Source: Euryarchaeota archaeon UBA501
Lineage (GTDB): Archaea; Thermoplasmatota; Poseidoniia; Poseidoniales; Thalassarchaeaceae
Length of the DNA stretch: 23,694 nt
Reading direction: 5' to 3'
NCBI GenBank assembly: GCA_002505685.1
Contig: DAVT01000061.1
Coordinates: 1-23,694 of the forward strand
Shown here one piece after another: positions 1 through 6,500 of this stretch. The notes below the pieces were generated by a model. That model made no database searches, had not been told where the DNA came from, and saw nothing but the letters and a program-made list of their open reading frames with translations. The position numbers were made by a program, and so were the translations under genes. Numbering within the stretch: the stretch's first letter is position 1; every line of letters begins with the position of its first letter.

Positions 1-114
1 ATCCCAACTAGAATTGCAGGTCCACTGAACTTCTTCAGGTTCATGCGGATAGCGTAAATCGGCACAACACTTCAATGATGCCCCTGCCAATACATTGGCC
101 AACGGTTTGCTCAT
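1..114 (-). CDS. Possible 5' part of a hypothetical protein, cut by the window edge
   Basis: Reading the minus strand from the ATG at 114, 38 codons stay open to the window edge. The visible protein begins MSKPLANVLAGASLKCCADL and contains three cysteines and two tryptophans. It starts 11 bases after the stop of the TM2-domain gene on the same strand, so it could be the next gene of that transcript. An in-frame stop lies just upstream at 129-131, so the frame does not extend back into the TM2 gene. No family is recognised, and 38 codons are too few to exclude chance. Confidence 0.4.
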   Translation of the reverse strand, partial: MSKPLANVLAGASLKCCADLRYPHEPEEVQWTCNSSWD

Positions 115-125
115 GCAACCGATAT

Positions 126-425
126 TCAGTCACTGAGTGGGATACCCTTTCCATCTACATTGATATTTCCAACCAGAATTAGGATCCCTTCAATCAATCC
201 CCAAAGTCCTGAAATTGGTGAAAGAAGACCAAGTGAAAGCACGGTAATCAATACCTGTGCAATTCCTTTTCCAGTGTATCCTAGGTAGAAATTGTGTACC
301 CCAAAGGCCCCCAGTAAAATTCCCAATATACCAGCTACGACCTTGCTCTTCTGCTGGCCTTGTACCATTACGACACCACCCATTGGTTGCCCGACTACGA
401 CCTGTTGTCCTACTTGCGGTTGCAT
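126..425 (-). CDS. TM2-domain membrane protein
   Basis: The protein has 99 residues. An N-terminal Gln/Val/Gly-rich stretch (about residues 1-25) is followed by a TM2 domain: Lys-Ser-Lys, a first hydrophobic helix (about 29-43), the turn with GVHNFYLG (about 43-50) that typifies the family, and a second helix (about 56-86). TM2 proteins are small inner-membrane proteins with two helices and a short polar turn; no single biochemical role is established. The ATG at 425 is supported by a TATA-like element centred 26 bases upstream, which fits a leaderless transcript starting at the ATG. It lies downstream of the DNA glycosylase gene but has its own promoter. Confidence 0.88.
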   Translation of the reverse strand: MQPQVGQQVVVGQPMGGVVMVQGQQKSKVVAGILGILLGAFGVHNFYLGYTGKGIAQVLITVLSLGLLSPISGLWGLIEGILILVGNINVDGKGIPLSD

Positions 426-445
426 AATACGGCCTAGTAGGCGCG

Positions 446-464
446 TACTATAATCGTACCTTTC
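446..464 (-). promoter_or_regulatory. TATA box and BRE-like element of the TM2 gene
   Basis: On the minus strand the 48-base gap before the TM2 gene holds GAAAGGTACGATTATAGTA. The ATTATAG core (454 to 448) is centred about 26 bases before the ATG at 425. The purine-rich GAAAGG just upstream sits where a TFB-recognition element (BRE) is expected. This spacing is the classic archaeal promoter with the transcript beginning at or next to the start codon. Read by eye only. Confidence 0.6.
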
Positions 465-473
465 ACAAACTGT

Positions 474-806
474 TCAGAGTTTCATCCCCGCATCTGAGAT
501 GCGAAGGCGACAATCAGGACACCTTCCGGCAAGATCTCTCAAGTTCTCAGCACGATCGACAACCCCTCCACTCACTTCAGGATAGTCTGGTAGAGGGGAT
601 TTGTGATTGTATCCTCGATGCAGCATTTCTTTTACCAATTGATCGTGCCTCTCACGAATATGTTCCAACTCAACAAGTTGATTATCGATATATCCCTGAA
701 CTGAAATCCCTTTCTGAAGTGTGCCGACAAGCATGTGCATTTCTACATGTTCTCCTAGCAGATGCTTCCTACACATTATTTCAGGAGGCAACATCCACAT
801 TCGCAT
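474..806 (-). CDS. Pyrimidine dimer DNA glycosylase (T4 endonuclease V family)
   Basis: This 110-residue protein matches the Pyr_excise family, which cuts the glycosyl bond at UV-induced cyclobutane dimers and nicks the strand through an imine intermediate. CRKHLLGEHVEMH (residues 12-24) corresponds to the DQHLMAEYRE segment of T4 endonuclease V, with Glu22 in the place of catalytic Glu23. VKEMLHRGYNHKSPL (about 58-72) matches the ECLKRGFN region. The T4 enzyme uses the amino group of Thr2 after Met removal. Here Met1 falls in that register and Arg2 in that of Arg3 (see findings). A CPDC pair lies near the C-terminus (about residues 96-99). The start is 3 bases after the stop of the 559-residue gene, so the two are probably co-transcribed. 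Family assignment is good; activity is inferred. Confidence 0.78.
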   Translation of the reverse strand: MRMWMLPPEIMCRKHLLGEHVEMHMLVGTLQKGISVQGYIDNQLVELEHIRERHDQLVKEMLHRGYNHKSPLPDYPEVSGGVVDRAENLRDLAGRCPDCRLRISDAGMKL

Positions 807-809
807 TCT

Positions 810-2489
810 TTAGCCCCCATGCTCAACAAAGTCAGACGCCCCACTACGGGTTGCGAAAGCTTTCATCGCCTCGACATAATCAGTAGACGAACCTCCATCG
901 ACAAGAATACCACTGGCCTCGTACAGTGCTTTGAGTGCAGGCACCCAATCACCACCCTTATCGCGGGCATCCGAATCAAAATGCCACCCTTCCGACTCTG
1001 CTCTTTCATGTACGTTAATCCATGCCCAACCCAGGGCTTTGTCCATTGAATCTCGCCCCTTTTTCGCCATGGAAATAGTCCCACCAACTCCGTCGATCCT
1101 TGCTTTACGCACAAGCGCATCAGCCCTTCCACATAATCCGTCCATATCTCCTTCCTTCCAAGGGAATTTAGCCATCAATAGGTGCTCGGTTCGTTCGGCA
1201 TCCATTTTCTTGAGGAATGCACCAAACCCTTGCTTACGCTTTGTTTGTTTTTCGATAATTTGCTCAGCATCTTCTCCAGTAATTCCGTAGATGTCCTCTA
1301 GAATTAAATCGCCCCAATCGGGCCACAAGGCGACTAAATTTGCATGGCAAGAAGTTTCATCCAGCCGAAGAACATCTCCCTCTAGTTCCTCAAAAGTACC
1401 ATCTCCTCGCACATGCAATCCACCACTCTTCAGTGCTTCAGTAAAGACAAGTTGCAGCGCTTCCTTCTCAGGATCGGAACCTCCGATAGAATCCAACATC
1501 CCATCCAGATCACTCATGGGCCACCATTTCTCTCCAATGATACAACCTTCACTGAGGTTGCGACAAAGTGTAGTTCTCAATGTTTTGAACAATTTTGAAT
1601 CGGTTAGCGATAGATTCAGCCAAGCATCAATCACTTCATCCACCTTTTCCTTGGTATCGATAGGCAACTCCTTGTCTTCTGGCCACCCTTCAGGACGCCA
1701 ACTCCACTCAACATCCGCGAAGTCAACCAATCTTGGCGGCAACATCCGAAGCGCAATCGAACGGGGAACAGATTCCTCTTCATCGACACCCGCCAAATCA
1801 CCCTCACTCAAGACGACACGATCCCCATCGACAATCAAGTGAACAGCATCCGACAAATCGGGAGACGCATTCGGAGAGCAATACACACCCTCCTGTTGAG
1901 TAAATTTCAGGGGTGCATCTTCCAATCCACCTTCAATCCACCCTTCAGGCGGTAGTGGATCATTTCCAGTACAAACAATACCATCATCAATGGAGAAAAA
2001 CCACCACCCCGAACGTGCGTGGTCTTCCCAGGTCAACAACCGCTGTCGCGGATTGACAAAATTTTGGAAGGAAACGAGTTGTGTGGGTTTCCCCTTCCCC
2101 CGTCGAACAAACGACGAACTCCCAAAGATTGGGTGGTTGAATACTGCAACCATACTCCGTTCATCATCATGGGCTGCATGAAGCGAACCCGCAAGTGCTC
2201 GAGCCACACCATCACCCCTATTTCTGGACATGCGCTTACTCAACCATTTGCGATCATTTTTCTTCGCGATGACTTTGGCGCATTCTTTCAGGGATCTTTG
2301 TACAGGATCTTTTCTGGCACGTTTGATGGTATAGGCGATGGTAGGCATCCTTGCGTGAGGATCTTCAAGTAGTGCAGCGAGATTTTTCTCCAAGCGTTTC
2401 AAAACACCCTCTGAAGCCCGTTTCGTCCCGCGGGCGCGCATACGCTGCTTTTTTTGCCCGGGGAATTGCACTTTACTTGGACCTGCCAT
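810..2489 (-). CDS. Conserved-looking hypothetical protein, 559 aa
   Basis: I do not recognise a family. The protein is soluble with no signal peptide or membrane helix. The first 85 residues are strongly basic (KKQRMRARGTKRA, KRARKDP, KKNDRKWLSKRMSRNR) and could bind nucleic acid. The rest is acidic and rich in tryptophan: WWFFSIDDG, WSWRPEGWPED, KWWPMSDLDG, LWPDWGDLILEDIYG and WAWINVHERAESEGWHF. The C-terminal part (about 420-555) looks alpha-helical. A GGGGGAAG stretch just ahead of the ATG could be a Shine-Dalgarno-like site. It lies 56 bases after dphB and 3 bases before the DNA glycosylase start, on the same strand. Linkage to a repair enzyme and the basic N-terminus would fit a DNA-related role, but that is only a suggestion. 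Confidence 0.8.
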   Translation of the reverse strand: MAGPSKVQFPGQKKQRMRARGTKRASEGVLKRLEKNLAALLEDPHARMPTIAYTIKRARKDPVQRSLKECAKVIAKKNDRKWLSKRMSRNRGDGVARALAGSLHAAHDDERSMVAVFNHPIFGSSSFVRRGKGKPTQLVSFQNFVNPRQRLLTWEDHARSGWWFFSIDDGIVCTGNDPLPPEGWIEGGLEDAPLKFTQQEGVYCSPNASPDLSDAVHLIVDGDRVVLSEGDLAGVDEEESVPRSIALRMLPPRLVDFADVEWSWRPEGWPEDKELPIDTKEKVDEVIDAWLNLSLTDSKLFKTLRTTLCRNLSEGCIIGEKWWPMSDLDGMLDSIGGSDPEKEALQLVFTEALKSGGLHVRGDGTFEELEGDVLRLDETSCHANLVALWPDWGDLILEDIYGITGEDAEQIIEKQTKRKQGFGAFLKKMDAERTEHLLMAKFPWKEGDMDGLCGRADALVRKARIDGVGGTISMAKKGRDSMDKALGWAWINVHERAESEGWHFDSDARDKGGDWVPALKALYEASGILVDGGSSTDYVEAMKAFATRSGASDFVEHGG

Positions 2490-2545
2490 ACTCTTCCCCC
2501 TGCTTCTCGGACGACCTGTTAGGCTTCACGCCTCCGGCGAACCAT

Positions 2546-3316
2546 TCACCACCTATCAAGTGCTTCAATTTCTACATCATGCAACTCTGCAGGTATAATT
2601 AGACAGTGAATTCTACCCCCTTCCATCTCAGAAATTTGGTCGATGCCACCTTTCCTGATTCGTGCATCATCAGTACCCATATCCGAGCATAATATCAGCA
2701 TCCAACCACTCAAGTCAATTTCTAACTTCTGAGCCATTTTTTGCAAAACCTCCATTGCAATTGCAGGTGTCATAGGTTGTTGATCCCCCTCCCCCATTCC
2801 GGTGGGATCTAAATCGAGTAAAGCCAGGGTGTGCAACCCACGATTTTTATTTTCCACAATTACCTCAAGAGGTGAAGTAGGCATGTAATCGCCATAAGGA
2901 TAAGCGAATGTGCACTGCCTTCCGAACCGATATGATTGCAGTCCAACCGCACCTGTTACGATGGTAGTTATCGAGACCCCATGTTCTACGTGACACGGTA
3001 TCCCTCGCTTTTGACACCTTAATTGTAAATCGACGTGAGTCGTTGCTTGAAGCGGATCACCGACCACAAGCAAAGCGACACGATTGGATTCGGCCAAATC
3101 CAAGAGTTCCTCAGGATTTTCCACCGCGGTCCTCATCCGAATTTCCCATTGACCAATCAATTCTTCCATGCGCTCAAGTTCAGTTGGAGGCAACAATGCA
3201 GTATACCCCTCAAGAAATCTGTAATCAGCACCTCTCGCCGCCTCCAAAGCAGCAACCGACATTCGCTTCAGGTCACCGGGACCCAAACCAATCAACCAAA
3301 GACCAGAATCATCCAT
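2546..3316 (-). CDS. dphB: Diphthine synthase (diphthamide biosynthesis methyltransferase)
   Basis: The 256-residue product has the usual size and motifs of DphB, the SAM-dependent methyltransferase that methylates the modified histidine of elongation factor 2 in diphthamide synthesis. It belongs to the tetrapyrrole-methylase-like (class III) fold. Visible motifs are WLIGLGPGD (residues 7-15), VVGDPLQATTH (84-94), EHGVSI (111-116) and GLQSYRFGR (125-133), with the family's acidic, hydrophobic C-terminal half. The start at 3316 places the first beta strand directly at the N-terminus, as in known DphB proteins. It runs divergently from trm5, whose start lies 53 or 14 bases away depending on the ATG used. 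EF-2, Dph2 and the amidase are not in the window. Confidence 0.93.
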   Translation of the reverse strand: MDDSGLWLIGLGPGDLKRMSVAALEAARGADYRFLEGYTALLPPTELERMEELIGQWEIRMRTAVENPEELLDLAESNRVALLVVGDPLQATTHVDLQLRCQKRGIPCHVEHGVSITTIVTGAVGLQSYRFGRQCTFAYPYGDYMPTSPLEVIVENKNRGLHTLALLDLDPTGMGEGDQQPMTPAIAMEVLQKMAQKLEIDLSGWMLILCSDMGTDDARIRKGGIDQISEMEGGRIHCLIIPAELHDVEIEALDRW

Positions 3317-3321
3317 TTTAT
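3314..3321 (+). promoter_or_regulatory. TATA-like element possibly driving trm5
   Basis: CATTTTATC in the dphB-trm5 divergent region has a TTTTAT core. If used toward the plus strand it predicts a transcript start near 3344, about 25 bases ahead of the preferred trm5 ATG at 3370. It overlaps the dphB start codon. It is an isolated AT-rich match with no clear BRE, so support is weak. Confidence 0.3.
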
Positions 3322-3369
3322 CACTCCGTCATGGTCAAGCGCGGAACGCCCGTCGCCCCATCGAGCATC

Positions 3370-4416
3370 ATGCGTCATTTGAGCGTGCCGAGCAGAGAAA
3401 CCCAGAGTATTCTCTGTCAACTCAAAGCGGCAGCAGCCCTCCCTGAAGGGGCACGTGTGCGAGCGGATCCCACAGATGAAAACCGTCGATTGATTCCAGT
3501 CATTGATTCAGCAACAGTCGACCTACTCACACATTACCCAGTCATCCATGTTGATTCGCCCCCACCATCTCCTCGTTCATATCGAGACCATCTCAATAAC
3601 TTCCTATCGCAAGAAATCATAGAATCTGTAGATTGGCCGACACGGCACGAATTTGTGGGCGACTTGATCCTCATCAAGCTAGATACCTCTCAACGCGAGT
3701 ATGGTGATGCCATTGGCCAAGCGCTTCTCAATCAACATAAACGCACGAGGGCCGTTTTCGAAGACAAAGGAGTGACTGGAGATTTCCGAGTTAGAGATCT
3801 TAATTTGTTGGCAGTAAGAGAAGGCTTCAGCCCAACAACCCGCACCAAGATTGTGGAATCAGGTCAGGAATTATGGACAGACCCCTCAAGCGTATACTAC
3901 TCATCGCGACTATCGCATGAACGAGAAGGAACTCTCGAGTGCGCAAAGAGAATCAGAGAGCACCTTGGTCGCCCAATTTCGGTTTGTGATCCTTACGCGG
4001 GCGTAGGCCCCTCACTCCTTCCATTGGTGAAAGAATCAGGCCTATTGGGAGAATCGTTTGCTGGAGATTTGAACCCTAAAGCGGTAGAATTCCTACACGA
4101 AAATATCGGCACAGAAAAATTCACGATTGAATGTGTAGACGCTAGAACCCTACAATCAACAGATAGTTTACGCGAAAAATTTGACTTATTATTGGTGAAT
4201 ATCCCCCACGACGCAATTCAACACATTCCTGACCTCTTACCTTTACTTCGTGAAGGAGGGGTTGTCAGAGGGTGGGCAATTATTGAGGATGAGGACTTTG
4301 AAGCCGCAACCAATTCATTGACCAAGTCACTCGGAAAAGATGTAGAAATCGAGGTACGACGCTCCTATTCTGCAACCGCTAACTTGTGCCGATTTGAATC
4401 CCAAATTTACCGTTAG
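3370..4416 (+). CDS. trm5: tRNA (guanine37-N1)-methyltransferase, Trm5 type
   Basis: The 348-residue protein aligns along its length with archaeal Trm5, which uses SAM to make m1G37 and prevents +1 frameshifting. Motifs in order: N-terminal D1-like region (MRHLSVPSRETQ); EFVGDLILIKLD, matching VVGDLVILQI of Methanocaldococcus Trm5; AVFEDKGVTGDFRVRDLNLL, matching the FR-K-G-FRVREL segment; VYYSSRLSHER, the VYFSPRL-ER motif; SAM-binding DPYAGVGP (207-214); and NIPH (277-280), the N-x-P catalytic motif. An in-frame ATG at 3331 would add 13 residues. I prefer 3370 because homologues begin with a Met two or three residues before the L-x-V/I strand, and because of the TATA-like element upstream. 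A related Taw22/TYW2-type activity cannot be excluded. Confidence 0.9.
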   Translation: MRHLSVPSRETQSILCQLKAAAALPEGARVRADPTDENRRLIPVIDSATVDLLTHYPVIHVDSPPPSPRSYRDHLNNFLSQEIIESVDWPTRHEFVGDLILIKLDTSQREYGDAIGQALLNQHKRTRAVFEDKGVTGDFRVRDLNLLAVREGFSPTTRTKIVESGQELWTDPSSVYYSSRLSHEREGTLECAKRIREHLGRPISVCDPYAGVGPSLLPLVKESGLLGESFAGDLNPKAVEFLHENIGTEKFTIECVDARTLQSTDSLREKFDLLLVNIPHDAIQHIPDLLPLLREGGVVRGWAIIEDEDFEAATNSLTKSLGKDVEIEVRRSYSATANLCRFESQIYR

Positions 4417-4429
4417 ATGAGCAAAAAGG

Positions 4430-4505
4430 TGGCGCCCCCGCCGGGATTTGAACCCGGGTCGGAGCCTCGACAGGGCTCCATGATAGGCCACTACACTACA
4501 GGGGC
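4430..4505 (-). tRNA. tRNA-Asp (anticodon GTC)
   Basis: On the minus strand a full cloverleaf folds: acceptor GCCCCTG with CGGGGGC, D arm of 17 bases, anticodon stem GAGCC/GGCTC with loop CTGTCGA (anticodon GTC), T stem CCGGG/CCCGG with loop TTCAAAT, discriminator G73 and encoded CCA (4430-4432). G73 and GTC are standard aspartate identity elements. There is no intron. The gene lies antisense between the 3' end of trm5 (13 bases away) and the plus-strand aldolase-like gene. An AT-rich element about 31 bases upstream of the 5' end may be its TATA box. Confidence 0.96.
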
Positions 4506-4530
4506 TGAGTGGGCAAGCGACATCGGACCT

Positions 4531-4540
4531 GTATTTAATC
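4531..4540. promoter_or_regulatory. TATA-like element between divergent tRNA-Asp and aldolase-like gene
   Basis: GTATTTAATC is the only AT-rich block in the 64-base gap between the tRNA-Asp 5' end (4505, minus) and the ATG at 4570 (plus). It reads as TATTTAAT on one strand and ATTAAATA on the other. It lies about 31 bases before the tRNA and about 35 before the ATG, so it could serve either gene or both. No convincing BRE is seen on either side. Confidence 0.4.
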
Positions 4541-4569
4541 GGCACGTGTTCCGCGACTTGGGTGCGCAC

Positions 4570-5622
4570 ATGGCAGACAAGACTGCTGACAACGACGATG
4601 AATCGGATGAGATGATGGTAAACGAGGCTGAAGACACACCAACTTCTCCCCCCAGTGGCCCACCCAGTGGCCCACCCAGTGGCCCACCTAGTGGTCCACC
4701 CTCAGGCCCACCTAGCGGCCCCCCCGGTGGTAGTTCTGGAACACGAGCCATGTTCGGCGCCTCATCCTCACCACCATCCTCGCCCCCATCCTCAGCCCCT
4801 TCCGCCCCCTCTGGCGCTCAAAGTATGAGCACAGGATCAACAGTCGTTATTGAAGCGGGGCAGGAAAAAGTCGAGACGGTCAAGCGAACAGTCGACGGAG
4901 ATGAGAAGGCCGAACTAGATCAATTGAGGGAGGAAAACGAGTCTCTAAAGAAAAGCATGGCTGCAGCCGTTGACGTAATCCAAGAAGTCGAAAATCCTGC
5001 AATGCCCCCCATTGTAGGAGAAGGATATGTTGTTCCTGGTGAAGTCGTAGGATTGTTTGCAACACTAGGCCGTCAATTGCAAAAAGGAGGCCTAGTCCAT
5101 GGAACTGCGGGCTCATTCAGTCTACTCTCAACCACTTCCCCCGGATTGGTCCACATCACTCGTCAGGGTGCGGCATTGGGATTGATGAATGAAGCAGACC
5201 TGATTACCGGTCGTTTAGGAGACGCAGCCCCAAATCGAGCTAGTGAGGACTGGCAAATCCATAGTGTGGCTTTGGCGATTGCAAGTTTAGAACACGAAGG
5301 TAGAGGGGCTTGTGTCCATGTCGCAGCACCATATACAACTGCAATGAGTATGGAGAAGGATCGATATGCACTGGTGCCCGCTGACTTCGAGGGCCGCACA
5401 ACCTTCGGCCGCGCCACCATTGTAGACGTACAATACAAGGATATGGAAGGATACCTTGTTGAGATCACTGAAGCACTCAAGCAGACTGGAAACAAACTCT
5501 TCGTTGCCCGCGGCCATGGGTTGTATGCCTTAGGTGCAGATTTGCTGGAAGCATGGGGCAATGCAGCAGCATTTGAGCATAGCATGCGCGTGCTTTACTA
5601 CAGTGAATTGGCGGACCTGTGA
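4570..5622 (+). CDS. Class II aldolase/adducin-like protein with Pro-rich N-terminal repeat
   Basis: The 350-residue protein starts at the ATG at 4570; an upstream extension of the frame would run through the antisense tRNA. Residues 1-26 are acidic; 29-52 are six SGPP repeats followed by a Ser/Pro linker; about 113-140 is a short charged coiled coil; about 150-350 resembles the class II aldolase/adducin fold (fuculose-phosphate aldolase, MtnB). GLVHITRQGA matches the GLVLITPSG strand, ASEDWQIH holds the Glu of the SSE-x-x-H motif (E226), ACVHVAAPYTTAM corresponds to the VHTHSPYATAL zinc site with only H250 kept (A252 replaces the second His), and ARGHGLYALGADLLEAW carries the third His (H316). 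Zinc binding may be impaired, so a non-aldolase or binding role is possible. Substrate unknown. guaAA follows after 40 bases. Confidence 0.72.
   Translation: MADKTADNDDESDEMMVNEAEDTPTSPPSGPPSGPPSGPPSGPPSGPPSGPPGGSSGTRAMFGASSSPPSSPPSSAPSAPSGAQSMSTGSTVVIEAGQEKVETVKRTVDGDEKAELDQLREENESLKKSMAAAVDVIQEVENPAMPPIVGEGYVVPGEVVGLFATLGRQLQKGGLVHGTAGSFSLLSTTSPGLVHITRQGAALGLMNEADLITGRLGDAAPNRASEDWQIHSVALAIASLEHEGRGACVHVAAPYTTAMSMEKDRYALVPADFEGRTTFGRATIVDVQYKDMEGYLVEITEALKQTGNKLFVARGHGLYALGADLLEAWGNAAAFEHSMRVLYYSELADL
4654..4725 (+). repeat. In-frame 12-bp tandem repeat (6 copies, Ser-Gly-Pro-Pro)
   Basis: Six consecutive 12-base units with consensus AGTGGCCCACCC encode SGPP. The first three copies are almost identical; copies 4-6 differ at synonymous positions (TCA or AGC for Ser, GGT for Gly, CCC for Pro). 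This suggests expansion by slippage, with the protein repeat then kept. It forms a flexible linker ahead of the aldolase-like domain. Confidence 0.92.
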
Positions 5623-5662
5623 CATCGTCATCTTGATTGAGCGCCAACCTTGGCAAGGGGCA

Positions 5663-6256
5663 ATGAGTGAGCCACCATTGGTTATCGATGTCGTCGATAA
5701 TGGGGGTCAGTGGACACACCGTGAATGGAGAATGCTTCGCTATCTTGGTGTTGACACACAGATTATTGGAAATACAATCCCAGTATCTGAACTCAGAGAA
5801 TTAGACGGTCTGATACTATCGGGCGGAGCAGCACGAGTCGGGTTGACCGGAGAGTTGGGCAATTGTGGTGCATACCTTGAATTGGACATCCCAATATTGG
5901 GAATATGCGCGGGTCACCAGTTCATGGCCGGGTATTACGGAGGAGCTGCAGTCGAAGCGCAAGAGCCAGAATTCGGCGCCGCTCAAATCACACTGGTGAA
6001 CGGAGGCGGGCAAATTTTTGCAAACACCCCTGAAACACAAACAGTGTGGGAATCTCACAACGATGAAGTCAGTACGGTGCCCCCGGGATTCTTCATCACC
6101 GCGAGCAGCAAATCATGCCAAGTTCAAGGAATGGAGAATGAGAATGGTGACCGCTTCGGGCTACAATTTCACCCCGAAGTCAATGATTCAGAGTACGGCC
6201 AAAACATGTTCCAGAATTTCATAGATATATGCAAACAGAATCGAAACCAAGACTGA
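5663..6256 (+). CDS. guaAA: GMP synthase, glutamine amidotransferase subunit
   Basis: The 197-residue product is the stand-alone class I glutamine amidotransferase subunit typical of archaeal GMP synthase, which supplies ammonia for XMP to GMP conversion. It begins with VIDVVDNGGQWTHR, the GuaAA N-terminal strand, which fixes the ATG at 5663. The triad is visible: C82 in GICAGHQ, and H170 and E172 in LQFHPEV. LILSGGAARVG forms the oxyanion-side glycine loop and ESHNDEV the second subdomain motif. The ATP-pyrophosphatase subunit GuaAB is not in the window and must be elsewhere. Length and motif order are normal. Confidence 0.93.
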   Translation: MSEPPLVIDVVDNGGQWTHREWRMLRYLGVDTQIIGNTIPVSELRELDGLILSGGAARVGLTGELGNCGAYLELDIPILGICAGHQFMAGYYGGAAVEAQEPEFGAAQITLVNGGGQIFANTPETQTVWESHNDEVSTVPPGFFITASSKSCQVQGMENENGDRFGLQFHPEVNDSEYGQNMFQNFIDICKQNRNQD

Positions 6257-6258
6257 TT

Positions 6259-6270
6259 CCCCATTAGGGG
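6259..6270 (+). other. Short inverted repeat after guaAA
   Basis: CCCC-ATTA-GGGG forms a four-base G:C stem with a four-base loop, two bases after the guaAA stop. No T-run follows, so it is not a typical archaeal terminator. It may be an RNA structure in the guaAA-rpoP gap or chance. Confidence 0.2.
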
Positions 6271-6313
6271 GCAGGCGACGGCTTCAAATGGGAGTGGTAA
6301 GTCGGCGAATTCG

Positions 6314-6460
6314 ATGGCTACAGTTACCTACAAGTGTCTGCGATGTGGACACATAGATGAGTTTGAAGGAACAAGAACGGGAATTGCTTGCAAGGCATGT
6401 GGCTTCCGTATTTTCGTCAAGCCACATCGGCAGGGCCACAAAACCTTGGATGCGATCTGA
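6314..6460 (+). CDS. rpoP: DNA-directed RNA polymerase subunit P (Rpo12)
   Basis: A 48-residue ORF beginning MATVTYKCLRCGHIDEF. It has one zinc ribbon, C8-x2-C11 and C26-x2-C29, then GFRIFVKPHRQG, matching the CxxCGYRIL-K-R tail of archaeal RpoP and eukaryotic Rpb12. RpoP is a small zinc-binding assembly subunit of RNA polymerase contacting the Rpo3/Rpo10 platform. The final residues (TLDAI) are a minor extension beyond the usual RP end. The family often sits beside ribosomal protein eL43, which is absent here; instead it lies between guaAA and an RFC-like gene, 40 bases before the latter. Confidence 0.92.
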   Translation: MATVTYKCLRCGHIDEFEGTRTGIACKACGFRIFVKPHRQGHKTLDAI

Positions 6461-6500
6461 AACGTCTTGTTGAAAGACCTCGGCGTTTTCGCCTTTCTCA

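Noticed and set aside
1..125. Resemblance of IGCMSKPL to a serine beta-lactamase SxxK motif
   Set aside because: An in-frame stop lies just upstream and too little sequence is visible; the match is short and the Ser is Cys.
931..1842. Plus-strand open frames of 119 and 183 codons opposite the 559-residue gene
   Set aside because: Ser/Pro/Arg-rich composition is typical of the reverse strand of a real gene, and the minus-strand frame is longer with sensible neighbours.
3043..3369. N-terminal extension of trm5 back to 3043
   Set aside because: It runs antisense through dphB and has no similarity to Trm5; homologues begin near the ATG at 3370.
4417..4569. N-terminal extension of the aldolase-like gene to 4417
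   Set aside because: It would be translated through the antisense tRNA-Asp; the ATG at 4570 lies just after a TATA-like element.
4654..4725. Tandem 12-base repeat as a CRISPR array or regulatory iteron
   Set aside because: There are no spacers and the unit is exactly four codons, in frame, with synonymous variation.
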